DNA from: Przewalskia tangutica
Lineage: Eukaryota; Streptophyta; Magnoliopsida; Solanales; Solanaceae
Direction: 5' to 3'
DNA length: 64,000 bases
Assembly (NCBI GenBank): GCA_029844215.1
Contig: CM056732.1
Coordinates: 21,871,501 to 21,935,500 of the forward strand
Of the stretch, positions 32,488-44,848 are shown piece by piece (position 1 is the stretch's first letter; every line of letters starts with the position of its first letter). Below the pieces are notes generated by a model. The model did no database searches. It was given only the letters and a program-made list of their open reading frames with translations, and was not told the DNA's origin. The translations under genes and the position numbers were made by a program.

Positions 32488-34636
32488 TGTTGACACCCAA
32501 TTTTGGCCCTCTATGTTTTAATTGTTATGCCTCGTAGTTTCACGTCCCGTCGTGCCGTCAATTGATATCGATATCCCGGGAGGATATGTGACTTTACGGA
32601 AGAGTAATAAAGGATTATAACTTGTTTATAGAGGTATCCGTATATAGAAGTTAAACGGATCGAAGAGAATACGTTTCGACGAAATTGGCAACTTTTAAAT
32701 TACGGCCAACATATACGGACCGTACAAATTAAATTTTCCAACCGCAAAAGTTCCTGCAAAATTTTAAATTGCAGGTCTGATTATACACTAATTATATGGA
32801 TTGTACCATTTTGTATGGACTGATAATTGCACCATATAATAGGGCAGTGCAATTTTTTTTTTTTATATATAAAAAGGATGGCTTTGACCTGGGGCCTCAT
32901 TTCTTCATTATTCATACCCTAGAACTCCCCTAAGCCCCTCCCAAAAGCTCTCAATCAACTTGGGACTAAATCCAAGGATAAATTACTCAAATCTAATGTA
33001 AAGAATCTCGTGGCTATCGCTAACTTCCTTTCTTATCGTCGTGACGACTTAAGAGTTGACTTGGTATTGAAGTAAGCTTGGAATCAGGGTATTCTTGAAG
33101 TCTTTGAGGCGAGTTCTATCTTCCCTAACCTACTTGTGAGTTTGTATAGGTGTTGGATCGAATTTTGTTGGAGAATTCTCGAATAAACTAATAACTATGA
33201 AACTTGAGTCAAGCTTTGTACTGTATAGGTTGTTTCTACCTGATTTGAACTACCAAATAGAGTTGTAAAGGTATGAATAGCCTTATGGAGATAAGTTGAA
33301 ATATGGATGAAGGTTGTTGGGCATGTTGAATTTTAATTAGAAACGACCTTATGAAGTATTGCACTTAACTTGTTCGATAAAATGACTAAATTGACTTTCC
33401 TATCGAGTATGAAACTTATATTGATACCAATCATTTGTATGATATAAATAATCACTCGTAAGAGGTGCGAGGACTTGTGGAACGGTTGTAGCTTCATAAA
33501 TAAGGTATATAAGGCAACTTTCTTTCTTGGCATGACTCGACATAAATACTCCTCGAAATGAGCTTCATCTCTTGAAATTGAATAACTATATACCTCTACT
33601 ATCGGAAATGATCATAATGCTTGTGTACTCCTTATCCATAGCATCTTTTGGATTCTATATGTTCTAAAATGACTGTATTAAGACTAAAGAACGTCGCGAC
33701 AATAACAATAGTCTGATGATAACGACGATAGATCATCCTGACTCTGGTTTTGGTGTTTTAGAGGTCTTGCATTACACTTATATATGTATCTATTTTCTTA
33801 CCGATCCGCGCTATAGCCGGATGGGTACGACACTTATATGTGCACACTACTGTAGTTTATTTTGACATTATCGAGTTCTATTAAAGTCGGGTATGATCAA
33901 GCCCTTTCGAGGTTGGGTACGTTATAATATGATTTGCCCCACATAGCGGTGTGATAATTATATGGCCTCATTGAGCGGCTTGATTTTTATAGACATGCAT
34001 ATATATCAATGATTGTGACAGAGCATTCCCTCAGAGGCTTGTTATGAGTTTCAGATTGACTTCTGTACCAATATATCTTATGTTACATCTTTTGTTTATT
34101 TACATTACATGTCTTACATATTCAGTACATATTTCGTACTGATGTCCCCTTTCTGGGTCACTATGTTCATGTCCGCAGGTACATATAGGTAAGGCGACGT
34201 ACCTCCTCAGTAGGGGTGTTTCAACTGTTGATTATCACACTCCACTTCTCCGGAGTTGCACTACATGAGTCGATAGGTATTGTTGTACATATTGCTATTA
34301 TTTTGGGTATGGCGGGGCCTTGTCCCGACCTGTTGATTAATTACAACACTCTTAGAGGCTTGCAAACTAGTGTTCAATGTGTATATGTATGTCATGGCCT
34401 TGTCGGCCCTTTTGTTAGTTGGTGATACTCTTCTTGTGGCCTTGTCGGCCCTTGGTTATCTGTATATACTGTGTTGGGACTCTTCTGCGCGCATGTTGTC
34501 ATACATTTGTCTTGTTATGGTTACTTGGAGGCCTTGTCCGCCCAAGTCTCGTGTTAAATATTCCAAATACTATAGTTGATTCGCCCGGGCATCCGGGTGC
34601 TAGGTGTCGGCTACACCCCCAAGGTTGGGTGTGAGA
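32488..34636 (+). mobile_element. Gypsy-type solo LTR F
   Basis: Starts TGTTGACACCCAATTTTGG and runs to GGTTGGGTGTGAGA (a decayed GTGACA end). A plus-strand TATA box, TATATATAAAAAGG, lies at 32864-32877. In the same 5'-3' order as the minus-strand LTRs it contains counterparts of their leader blocks: TTCGTACTGATG...GTTCATGTCCGCAG (34133-34180) and TATGGCGGGGCCTTGTCCCG (34309-34328). No coding or primer site follows. I found no clean target duplication, so the right limit is approximate. Confidence 0.65.
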
Positions 34637-34810
34637 TTAATTAAATAGTCAAGCTTCTTGAATTACAAACAAAGTGAAATATGTATTCACAAAATTCAAA
34701 AATATTTTTAAACTAGTTTTGGTGTTATTTTTGTCATTTTATTTGGAAAAATATCATATGATATATATATATATATATATATTATATCTTACATATAATT
34801 TTAAATATTA
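34637..34810. other. AT-rich spacer with (TA)n microsatellite
   Basis: Contains a TA-dinucleotide run of about 11 repeats at 34760-34782. No other feature. Confidence 0.7.
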
Positions 34811-35048
34811 CTCCCTCCGTTCCAATTTATGTGATGTAGTTTAACTGACACATAGTTTAAGAAAGTACAGAAAGACTTTTGAATCTTGTGATCTAAAACA
34901 AGTCAAAGACATTTGTGCGGTTAGATCATCTCGTTAAGTGTAAAAGGTAAAATTTAAAGTTACATTTTTTTCAAATAAGAAAATATGTTATCCTTTTTGG
35001 AACTGACTAGAAGGAAAAAATGTGTCATATAAATTGAGACAGATGGAG
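34811..35048. mobile_element. Stowaway-like MITE (Tc1/mariner type)
   Basis: Ends CTCCCTCCGTTCCAATTTAT and ATAAATTGAGACAGATGGAG are inverted repeats, flanked by TA on both sides (34809-34810, 35049-35050) as expected for Stowaway. 238 bp, no coding. The most intact of the three related copies in the window. Confidence 0.85.
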
Positions 35049-35050
35049 TA

Positions 35051-35492
35051 ATTATGTTTAAAACAAGTGTCTAATTCAATACATATTTTAAATTGTCAAA
35101 TCAAAGTTATTCACGGCTTAATTACTACAATTAGCTATTTTACTATGTTTAATTAAGAAGCTTGATTGATTAATTGAACAATTAATTTGTCTCAAATTAA
35201 TTTCAAATCGGTTATTAGACATGTTTTGGTTATAGTTGATATGAGAAAAACTATTTTACAAATTCAATTTTATCTTTGTATTAAAACTCTTAAAGAGCAT
35301 CATTTTACGCTCTTTTGCAGACCCTTTTAGCCCAAAACATAACACCAACGCCCAGCCCAATTCGCAGACCCTGCATAATTCGAACTATCAGCAGCAACAG
35401 AATAAAAATTTAGATAGTCAACCAATTTAACTAATAGATTCCTTGCTCCCAAATCCGCAGAACCTCTTTATTCTTCATTTTCCCCAAAACGC
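35051..35492. other. AT-rich intergenic stretch
   Basis: No open frame or RNA signal that I can support. Confidence 0.5.
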
Positions 35493-37003
35493 AAAGGGTC
35501 ATTGGCACAAATGTCCTTATTTTGGGGTGGTTTTTAATTTTGGAAGTTTTATCCATAAACACTTTAAGTTAATAATAAGTGGATGAAACTACCTCTCCCA
35601 TCCCCATAGCTTAGGCTCGTTCTCCAATTCATCTTCTTTTCCAACTTCATACTTCTCTCCTCTTTTAGATTTCAAATCCAGAAGCTCCAAATATCAATAA
35701 TGGTGAATTTCAAATTTCTCCATCGAATTCTCTCTAACAGCTCTAAATCCAAGGATAAATTACTCAAATATAATGTAAAGAATCTCGTAGCTATCGCTAA
35801 CTTCCTTTCTTATCGCTGTGACGGCTTAAGAGTTGACTTGGTATTGAAGTAAGCTTGGAATCAGGGTATTCTTAAAGTGTTTGAGGCGAGTTCTATCTTC
35901 ACTAACCTACTTGTAAGTTTGTATAAGTGTAGGATCGAATTTTGTTGGAGAATTCTCGAAGAACTAATAACTATGAAACTTGAGTCAAGCTTTGTGTTGT
36001 ATGGACTGTTTCTACATGATTTGAACTACCAAATAGAGTTGTAAAGGTATGAATAGCCTTATGGAGATAAGATGAAACATGGATGAAGGTTGTTGTGTTT
36101 AGGCTTGTTGAATTTGAACTAGAAATGACCTTATGAAGTATTGCACTTAACTTGTTCGATAAAATGACTAAATTGACTTTCCTATTGAGTATGAAACTGA
36201 TATTGATACCAATCTTTTGTATGATAAATAATCACTCGTAAGAGGTGTGAGGAATTGTGGATTGGTCGTAGCTTCGTAAATAAGTATATAGGTCAACTTT
36301 CGCTCTTTGCATGACTCGACATAAATACTCCTCGAAATGAGCTTCATATCTTGAAATTGAATAGCTATACCTCTAGTACCAGAAATGATCAGAATGCTTG
36401 TGTACTCTTTATCCATAGAATCTTCTGGATTCTATATGTTCCAAAATGAATGTATTAAGACTAAAGAACGTCACGACAATAACAGTAGTCGGAGGATAAT
36501 GACAATAGGTCACCCCGACTCCGATTTTGATGTTTTAGAGGTCTTGCATTATACTTATATATGTATCTATTTTCTTACCGATTCGCGCTATAGTCAGATG
36601 GGTACGACACTTATATGTGCACACCACTGCAGTTGATTTTGACATTACCGAGTCCTACTAAGGCCGGGTATGACCGAGTCCTTTACTTGATTTGATTTAA
36701 TTTCTGATTGCTAAATGGGTTCTGCATATGTGGTAGCTTTGATTTAATTTTTGATTGCTAAATAGGTTTTGCATATGTGGTGTTGAGATTGTTCAATTTG
36801 GCTATATTCTTTCGTTTGGATTAAAGATCTGGATTTGTATTGTTGTTTGGCTCGTTTTGACTCAGATAGAGTGGTGCTTTTAGGTAGGAGGGCATTTGAT
36901 CAGAAAAAGTTCATTAAATGAAAGGAAGGGCAAAAATTAATGATCACCCATTTGAATGGCAAAATTTAAAGACCAGCTCATTTGAAGGGAAAATCGTGTA
37001 ATT
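35493..37003. mobile_element. Possible MULE-type element with captured sequence
   Basis: The left end (AAAGGGTCATTGGCACAAAT, then TGGTTTTTAATTTTGG) and the reverse complement of the right end (ACACGATTTTCCCTTC, then TGGTCTTTAAATTTTGC) are similar in order over about 50 bp, suggesting terminal inverted repeats. Between them is a gene-like CT-rich leader with an ATG (about 35600-35745), a fragment of LTR F (35747-36672) and a tandemly doubled 47-bp unit (about 36692-36783). I could not find a clean 9-bp target duplication. Confidence 0.4.
35747..36672 (+). repeat. Fragment of LTR F (copy of 32968-33897)
   Basis: Starts AAATCCAAGGATAAATTACTC and follows 32968-33897 closely, including CTTGGAATCAGGGTATTCTT and ACTCGACATAAATACTCC, then leaves the similarity abruptly after GGCCGGGTATGACCGAG. 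Both ends lie inside the LTR, so this is a captured or recombined piece, not an insertion of its own. Confidence 0.85.
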
Positions 37004-37861
37004 TTGTGAAACACAAAACTACGCTGCCCTCATACGTTTCCCTAATCAACTTCCAACATGTTTTTGGATAACATTTAGCACACCTTCGTCGAGTTGCAGA
37101 TGATGTCGGCCCAATTTGGGCATTGTATTAGGGGAAAGAACGTTCATGCCCCTTAAATCAAAGTAATTACCCGTTCACACCTCATTATTTTTGTATTCTC
37201 AAAAAAATTGAAATTATTTATCCGATATGTCCCTATATTGTGATAGTAACATGATATATAAATATATTGAGATGTTATCATTAAAGATTATTTCAGTCCT
37301 TCTTTTAGTTCTCTATGATAACATCATGATATATAAATAGACTGAGATTATATTATGGAGGATCATGTTCATTTATTAAAACACACATTTTTCTAGAAAT
37401 AAACTAATATGATACCATCATTTTATAAACATATACTGTGATGGTACCCATGGAGGACTACTTCAGTCCTTCAATAAAACCCTCATCGGTCCTCCATGAT
37501 ATCACTGTGGTATCTAAATATACTGAAATAGTATTATGGAGGACTGATTGAGTCATTATCTTAGATTCAGATATTTTTATTTTGTATTAGAACTTCCATC
37601 GAGACTAGAACAATTTGTGGATGCACGGGTATGGGCTCGTGCTTTAAAGAATACATGATAATATTATTTTCACACCTAGATGTATGTATAATTTTGGAAG
37701 AAAAGAAATTAAATGGTTCGCTTGGAAAGGGATAGTTGTTCAGGTGTCATCACGCCCTAAGATAATACTTGAGAAAAGTCGGGGCGTGACATTCATCTTC
37801 CTCCCCAGTCATCACCCACACCCCACCAACTTTCTCCTCTGCTCCGTCTTTCCATTCGGCT
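37004..37861. repeat. Spacer with degenerate palindromic repeats
   Basis: Between about 37240 and 37560, blocks like CTTCAGTCCTTC, ATGGAGGACT, TCCTCCATGATAT and ATATACTGA recur in both orientations, spaced about 70-110 bp. At 37747-37788 CATCACGCCCTAAG and GGGGCGTGACATT look like a short LTR-end relic. No 5' LTR for the copia element that follows could be recognised. Confidence 0.45.
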
Positions 37862-38425
37862 TTCACTATCACCAACGTCAAGAACTTCATTCCTTTGGTT
37901 CTTGATCAAGAACATGGTCAATATTCTTCGTGGGTTGAACTTTTTCGCATTCATACATGTGTCTATAACGTGTTTGATCATATTAACGACTCCTTCCCCC
38001 GTTCTATTGAGGTTGATGACATGTCATGGAGCCGTCTTGACGCCATCGTTAAACAGTGGATTTATGGCACCATCTATAAGGACTTGCTTCATACGATTAT
38101 GAAGACCGATACCTCAGCTCGTGAGTTATGGATACGGTTGGAGGAGATTTTTCAGGACAACAAACACACTTGTGCCGTATACTTAGAGAAACAACTCAAT
38201 AATACACGTCTTGAAAGTTTTGCTAACATGTCCGAGTATTGTAAACAATTAAAACTAGTTGCGGATCAATTATCCAATGTGGGGACACCAGTTTCCGAAG
38301 CGAAGATGGTTCTCCAACTAGTTGATGACTTGTCGAAGGGTGAATACGATACTCTAGCGACCATGATACAACAAGTCGATCCACTACCCAGCTTCAACAA
38401 GGCCCACTCACAACTATTGTTGTAA
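37862..38425 (+). pseudogene. Copia gag (UBN2-type)
   Basis: The frame continues upstream of the methionine at 37895 with FTITNVKNFIPLVLDQ. It contains EHGQYSSWVELFRIHTCVYN, RLDAIVKQWIYGTIYKDLL, LWIRLEEIFQDNKH, YLEKQLNNTRLESF and DLSKGEYDTLATMI, matching the gag polyprotein domain of plant copia elements. The best-preserved frame of the element; it stops before the zinc knuckle. Confidence 0.88.
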
Positions 38426-39100
38426 GAAACCCGATGTGTCAAACAAGATGACCATACTCAAAATACGTTAGCGGTTGAAAATCTGGCGACAAACACCGCC
38501 CTCACAGCCTAACCACCACCACCGGACAACCAACAACCACGGGGAAGTCGCGATGGTGGGAGATGTCGTGGCAATGGAAAGTGCGGGAAAGGCCATAGAC
38601 TTGGAGGTCATGCATGCCAATAACAACAACCCATCAATTATCTGACTTGGGCCAGCCTAGGACTGTGGCCCAACCCATGCACCTGGGCCTCGACTTCTTA
38701 CCCGATACAGCCAGCAGGCCCAATATCTAGTAGCTTGGCAGGCCGAGATTTTGGGCTACTCCCAAGGCCCACGCCAGGCTCTGATTTCAGTACATCAGAC
38801 CCATGTAGCGATGACCCAACAACAACAGTCCCTTTATATCCCGGCCCCCACAGATTTGTGTCAGGCCTTCAACACATTAAATTTCCAGCAGCCCAATGAT
38901 AATTGGTACATGGATACGTGAACCACTTCTCATCTCACCCGCTCCTCAATTAATCTCTCCAAACTGTTTCGTTTAAAGTATTGGTAATGGTCATCACATT
39001 CCAATTCAAGGTTATGGTACCACCTACACTTACCCACTTCACCTACCCTTCTCCTAAATAATGTCCTTTATGCTCCCAACATCATTAAAAACTTAATATC
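38426..39100 (+). pseudogene. Copia gag C-terminus and protease region, degenerate
   Basis: Around 38545-38610 codons for GRCRGNGKCGKGHRLGGHAC are a decayed zinc knuckle. After a proline/glutamine-rich stretch, WYMDT near 38905 corresponds to the copia protease 'WYLDSGAT' start. Stops and frameshifts throughout. Confidence 0.6.
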
Positions 39101-39900
39101 TGTTAGGAAATTTACTCGTAACAATTTTGTCTCTGTTGAGTTTGACCCCTTTTTCTGTGAAGGATCTACTTACGGGGACACCTCTTACGAGATGCAATAG
39201 TGTGGGAGACTTTTATCCTTTTTCATCCACTTCCGCTGCCAGATCCCGCTCACATACCTCTATCGATGCTATCTCTCCGTCGACTTGACACAATAGACTT
39301 GAACACCCAGACGCTCATGTTTTTAATTTTCTTAGAAGCAATAATTTTATTCGATGTAATAATGAGAAACTTGCCCAACATTATTTTTCTTGCCCGTTAG
39401 GCAAACATGTTCGGCTTTCATTTCAGTCATCTTTAAGTGTTAAGTTTTCTCTATTTGACATTGTTCATGCAGACTTATGGACAACTCCCATTACTAGCTC
39501 ACTGAGTCATAAATATTATCTCATTTTATTAGATGAATTTTCTCACTTTATTTGGGTCTATCCACTTATATTCAAGTATGAAGTTTTTGCCAAGTTTCTT
39601 GAATTTCGTATTTATATCAAATCACAATTTGAAAAAGTCATCAAATCATTTCAATATGATAATGGTCGTGAGTTTAACAATTTCATATTTCACAAATTTT
39701 GCACAAATAATGACATGATTTTTCACTTTTCGTGTCTCCACACCTCCCCCAAAATGGTAAAGCCGAACGAATCATCTGCACTATCAATAACATAGTTCGT
39801 ACAATCCTTTTTCATGCCTCTCTCCCCCCTTTCTTTTTGGGTATATGTAATCAAAATGGTAGAATATATCGTTAATATTTTACCTACCAACACTCTTCAT
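39101..39900 (+). pseudogene. Copia GAG-pre-integrase and integrase
   Basis: Across phases: RLEHPDAHVF (decayed RLGHP), the CPLGKH-like zinc region at 39390, DIVHADLWTTPITSS (first Asp), YYLILLDEFSHFIWVYPL, FQYDNGREFNN (second Asp) and FHFSCLHTSP. The PQQNG motif reads SPKMVK. Several frameshifts; inactive. Confidence 0.85.
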
Positions 39901-40733
39901 AATAAGACCCCCACCCCCCGAAATTCTTTACAATCGGATCCCCTCCTATGATCACCTTCGGATTTTTGATTGTCTTTGCTACCCAAATCTTGCCTCCACG
40001 ACCCCTCATAAATTAGCACCACACGCCGCTCCATGTGTTTTCTTTGGCTTCCCGTCTAATCATAGGAGATATTCATGTTATGACCTATCTACACGTAAAA
40101 TTCACGTCTCTCGTCATGTCACGTTTGACGAGACAATCTTCCCGTTTATAAACATCCTAAAATTCTGAAACACAAATTACACCTTTCTAGACGAGTCGGA
40201 TGCCTCCCCTGTCGTACTCACCGAACTCCGTCATACCACTGTCGTTGCCCCCACTGTTCAGTTACCACCCAAACCCACTGCTACCACCAGTGCTATGTCG
40301 GAATATTCCCCGACAACATCGACCCGACCCGCCACCGTCTCCCACACCCGATGGCAAACTAGTTCGACGAAACTAGTGTTACCATCGCGAGTCGCCCTTC
40401 ATCCCATCGATTTGAACTGAAACCCACCACACTTAACCCATCACAGTCACCGACCCCCATTGACCCATCCCGTCGATTTGTCCTTACAACCACCCATCAA
40501 TGCCACTGCCCCGTCACCCCCACCCCAGCAATCAAACCCTGACCCGACACCCTAACAGACCGCACCCCACCCCTCTACCCAGATAACCCCTGCCCCCACG
40601 CACATAATAGAAACCCGTGCTTAACACTGTATTTTCAAACTCAAAGTTCACTTTAACCTAGGCAAACAGACTATATCCCCAATTCCTAAAAAACCCAAAA
40701 TTAGTCAAACTTAACCCAAATTAGAATGCGGTC
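39901..40733 (+). pseudogene. Copia integrase C-terminus and linker
   Basis: PCVFFGFPSNHRRYSCYDL-type codons near 40040 and HVSRHVTFDE near 40105 belong to the integrase tail. The following 500 bp encodes a Pro/Thr/Ser-rich linker typical of the spacer before reverse transcriptase, in mixed frames. Confidence 0.6.
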
Positions 40734-41500
40734 ATGCATGAGGAATTTAATGTTTTAACAAAACAACACACTTGGGATCTGGTTCCTATGTCGTATGGGG
40801 TTAATGTGATTCGATGTATGTGGTTATTTCTTCATAAATTCAGAGACAATGATGACTTTGATCGCCATAAGGAGAGACTTGTAGCTAATGGTACTAATCA
40901 ACATGAGTGTATTGATTGTTGTGAGACTTATAGTCCGGTGATTAAACTGGCTACCATTCACACGGTCTGAGCATAACTATGGGTAAGAATTGGCATATTC
41001 ATCAGCTTGATGTGAAAAATGTGTTCTTACATAGGGACTTGAAAGAAAATGTTTACATGCACCAACCGCCAGACTTTGTCCATCCGGGTGTTTCTCATTT
41101 TGTATGTCGTCTTCGTAAGTCACCGTATGATTTGAAACATGTGTCATGGCATGGTATGAGCGTTTTGCTACTTACATTACGCATATTGAGTTTGTATGCA
41201 TCAAGTGTGATCATTCTCTATTTATCTTTCATCGAGGTAGTAACATTGTATACTTGTTATTATATGTGGATGATATTGTTCTAACTGTCTTCTCTGATGT
41301 GTTGAAAAATGAGATAATTGCTCTACTTAAATCTGAATTTGCTATGACTGTCTTAGGGAAGTTGAGTTACTTCTTGGGGATCTCAGTGACTATATCTACA
41401 AATACTATGTTCCTGTGTCAGCGTAAGTATGCTGAAGAAATTGTGTACATGGCCAAAATGGCTAACTACAAGATCATGCCTACTCCGGTCGACTAGAAGT
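40734..41500 (+). pseudogene. Copia reverse transcriptase
   Basis: Begins MHEEFNVLTKQHTWDLVPM, then RHKERLVANGTNQH, YSPVIKLATIHTV, WHIHQLDVKNVFLHRDL, ENVYMHQPPDF, a GLKQ equivalent that reads DLKHVSWHG, then LLYVDDIVLTV (catalytic YVDD) and FAMTVLGKLSYFLGI. At least three phase changes. Confidence 0.9.
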
Positions 41501-42180
41501 CGAAACGCAGTGTTGTTGATTGTGATCCAGTGTTCGATCCCACCCTTTATAGGAGCCTCGCAGGTACACTTCAGTATCTTACCTTCCACCAGGCCTGATA
41601 TTGCTTATGTTGTTCAGCAAATGTGTTTATTTATGCATGCCTCCAGGGAGCCTAACTTTACAGCTCTTAAACATATCATTCGATACGTTAAAGACACTCT
41701 TAATTATGGATTGCATCTTTATCCGTATGCACCGACCATGTTGATATCATATACGGATGCTGATTGGGCAGACTGTCAGAACACGCGACGTTCCACCTCC
41801 GGATATTGTGTGTTCTTAGAAGATAATCTCATTTTGTGGTCTGCCAAGAGGCAAGCCACCCTATCCCGATCGAGTGCAGAAGCAGAATATAGAGGCGTTG
41901 CAAACGCTGTTGCTGAGATCTACTGGCTCTGAAACCTTCTCTTTGAGCTCCATTGTTCCTTGCGTAAGACATCTATGGTGTACTGTGATAACATATATGC
42001 GATCTACTTATCTCATAATCTGGTTCACTATTAGAGAACAAAACACATTGAGAAGGTTGTTATAGGTCACGTTAAGGTGTTGCATGTGCCTTCTTCGTAT
42101 CAGTATGCATATATCTTCACTAAAAGACTTCCTAGACAACTATTCATAGACTTCAGATCCAGTCTCAGCGTTTGGCCTCC
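41501..42180 (+). pseudogene. Copia RNase H
   Basis: Contains TRPDIAYVVQQMCLFMHA, HIIRYVKDTLNYGLHL, YTDADWADCQNTRRSTSGYC, LWSAKRQATLSRSSAEAEYR and GVANAVAEIYWL, then in other frames VYCDNIYAIYLSHN and RTKHIEK. Closely matches the minus-strand RNase H at 16863-17375. Confidence 0.9.
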
Positions 42181-42205
42181 TCCCGCTCCGACTAAGGGGG
42201 TGTAT

Positions 42206-42337
42206 TAGCGAATATTACCATAGATTCGCCATATATTTTGTAATTAATAGTAGTGTATAATTACGATAAATATATGATCCTTGTTGAATTAGGATTCAAC
42301 ATTGTACACAATATATATTTGTATTTGTTAATGTTAG
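42206..42337 (+). repeat. Possible partial 3' LTR of plus copia
   Basis: Directly after AAGGGGGTG comes TATTAGCGAATATTACC... in the place of a 3' LTR, ending near TTTGTATTTGTT. No upstream partner was found, so it is inferred from position only. Confidence 0.4.
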
Positions 42338-43079
42338 GATTGGATTTAGGTGTTTCAATTTTACACAATAACTTACACCTAAAATAATGAGATAAACTAA
42401 CTAGACATCAAAGTAGAAATACAAATAATCTTATCAGTTTAAAATTTGAATTCCTATTAAACAAGACACAGAAATAGGGAAAAATAACTGAATTTTCAAA
42501 AAACAGTTACACATCGCATCCCAACCAATATCATTATCTGAAAATGTCAACAGTAATATTGACAATATTTTGTACAACACAAGTATCATGATCCTTCAAG
42601 AACATCTTCCTTTCGACAACAAATCACGACACGTTTCGTATATGTTTTTATGATTTTACCTCCAGACCAATGTAACATTTTCCCATTGAGTCCTAGATCT
42701 AATAATAAAACACATACAAAATTCATTTTCGTGTCAAAAACAAGAATACTTATTAGCATCCTCGTAATTATTATTTCTTTGTTTAATCACTTTGATACTC
42801 TTATAATATAGGAATGGTATCAATTCAAGGGTTTTGCCCGTATTGCACAGTTGCCGAGAATTAGAAAGGCTTTGCCTTATTTTGATACTCCTATTTTATG
42901 ATATCTAATATCATCGCAGAGAACGGTATCACATTAAAATCATGTTCTTATTTCGGAATCATACCTGTGTGAACAAAAATCAGCCAAAAACAATACTGAA
43001 AATCAGATATTGATATTACACAAGTAAATGTCACCCGAAATGTTAGAGACATTCCAACCGACATTCACCAAAAATGACC
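42338..43079. other. AT-rich stretch, possibly LTR of the following copia remnant
   Basis: No coding seen. It adjoins the RNase H end of the minus-strand remnant, where a 3' LTR would lie; GGAATGGTATCAATTC at 42812 is not positioned as a primer site. No second copy for confirmation. Confidence 0.4.
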
Positions 43080-44848
43080 AAAATAGAGATTACAAAGACC
43101 ACGAGATTTCTACACTAGAAAATCTCTCATGATCCAAAACTTTTATAAAAGTATCAGCTAGTTGATGAAGAGTATCAACAAGTTTAATTTGAACTAATTA
43201 TTTTTCAATCAAATCTCTTTTAAAAAAATGATGTCTAATCATAGTACAAAACAAATGTTGCTAGTAAAATCATAGTCGTTTAACATGTGTCTTAGCCATA
43301 TTCATTGAGAACAACAACTTCCAACTGCTACATATTCAGATTCAACAGTTGAAAGTGAGACACAATTTTGTTTACGACTCTACCAAAAAAACAAGATTTA
43401 TTGCCAAGATAAAAATATCCTCTACTTGTACATTTTATATCATTCACATCACCAACCCAATCCGAGTCACTATATACTATTAAATTAGGATTAGTGTCCT
43501 TGAAATACCAAATTCCCAACTCACATGTGCCGACAACATATCAGATGACACATTTTACGGCATTTAAGTGGGGGATTTTGGATAGGCTTGGAATCAAACA
43601 TATACACAAACACTAAACATTATATCTACACCGACAACATTCTTTGGTTGTAATGTAGACATAAAAATAAGAAAGACTTACATTATGATAAATGTTAGAC
43701 ATGCACACATATCTAACCATGACTCGGTAATTACGAGGTTCTTTGCTTCTTGTTCTAAATCCTTCAAACACTCTCCCTATCACCCGACCTGTTGGATGAT
43801 TCTTCCTAATCCTTGATAAGGGTCCCTTCGAACTTGATTTAGCAATTCAAAGACTTGACTCTCATCCGCACTCCGTGTTCTCGGTTTCTGCTTCAGATGT
43901 TGCTTCGAATGTCGTGACATTTGGAGCAACAGCTGGAGTTTCAGCATTCTGCGCATTTCCACCTGTATTATCGACTTCAACAGTCTTCTTTTGTACATTT
44001 TTTATCCTTAGATTGTACACTCAGTAAGCATGACTATTTTGGGAATAGCCAATAAAAATCCCTTTGTCACTTTTAGAGTAAAACTTAGCCATATAATCTC
44101 TATCATTTAAAAAGTAACAAATACACCCAAAAATATGAAAGTAACACACGTTAGGGTTCTTTCCATATATTAGGTCATATGGTGTCATCTTTGTTACAGA
44201 CCTTAAGTAGACTCTGTTAGTGATGTGGCAAGCAGTAAAAAATATTTTGACAATTTTTAGAATTAAGCAAAACTCTAGTCATTTCTTACCATGTTCTATT
44301 CTTCCTTTGTGCTACCCATTCCGTTAAGGAGTTTTAGGGAGCAGAACAAACTCATGAAAAATTCCTCTTTTCTCACAAAATTTTGTGAAAGAGATGTTTT
44401 CAAATTCTTTTTCATGCTCGGATATAATCCAAAAAAATAATAGGAGAATATAACATGTTCCTAATTCTAGAATGCACAATTTTAAAAATGTCAAAGGTTT
44501 GTGAGTTTTCTTTCAACAAATATGTCCATGAATATCTAGAAAAATTATCTACTATCACATAGGAATACCTCATGCCTCCTAAACTGTCTACCTCAATTGG
44601 ACCTATAAGATTCATGTGCAATAATAGAAAACAATGAGACATACCTGAATGTTGTCGTCATTCTGGACAACATTATGGGAAACATGGGTTTTGCTTACCT
44701 TGGAGACAATCTGCACAGACTGTTTTACCTTTATGACAGAAGTTGGGTAAGTCTCTAACCGCTCCATATGATACCAATTTTTTCAGATTGCGGTAGTTGA
44801 CATGCCCCAACTTTTGATACCATAGTGTTGTGTCGTTCATCTTGACAT
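43080..44848 (-). mobile_element. Second Ty1/copia remnant, minus strand, RT deleted
   Basis: From right to left: GAG-pre-integrase (LWYQKLGHVNYRNLKKL and CADCLQGKQ, about 44840-44690), integrase core (HMNLIGPIEVDSLGGMRYS, VIVDNFSRYSW, 44640-44412), integrase tail (FHIFGCICYFLNDRDYMAKF, about 44130-44050), a linker (43998-43780), and RNase H (YSDSDWVGDVNDIKCTS, 43519-43328) with a C-terminus VQIKLVDTLHQLADTFIKVL to about 43090. Reverse transcriptase is missing between 43780 and 43560. It is a different lineage from the other two copia elements. The Ogre-like LTR begins at its right end. Confidence 0.8.

Larger units (their letters stand above)
37862..42337 (+). mobile_element. Ty1/copia element (Ale/Retrofit-like), decayed, plus strand
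   Basis: Domains in order: gag (37862-38425), zinc-knuckle remnant (38540-38620), integrase (about 39100-39900), reverse transcriptase (40734-41500), RNase H (41500-42180), a GGGGGTG purine tract at 42197 and a short 3' LTR-like segment. It belongs to the same lineage as the minus-strand copia at 16564-31449 (matching RNase H and gag motifs). The 5' LTR is not found and every domain is frameshifted. Confidence 0.85.
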
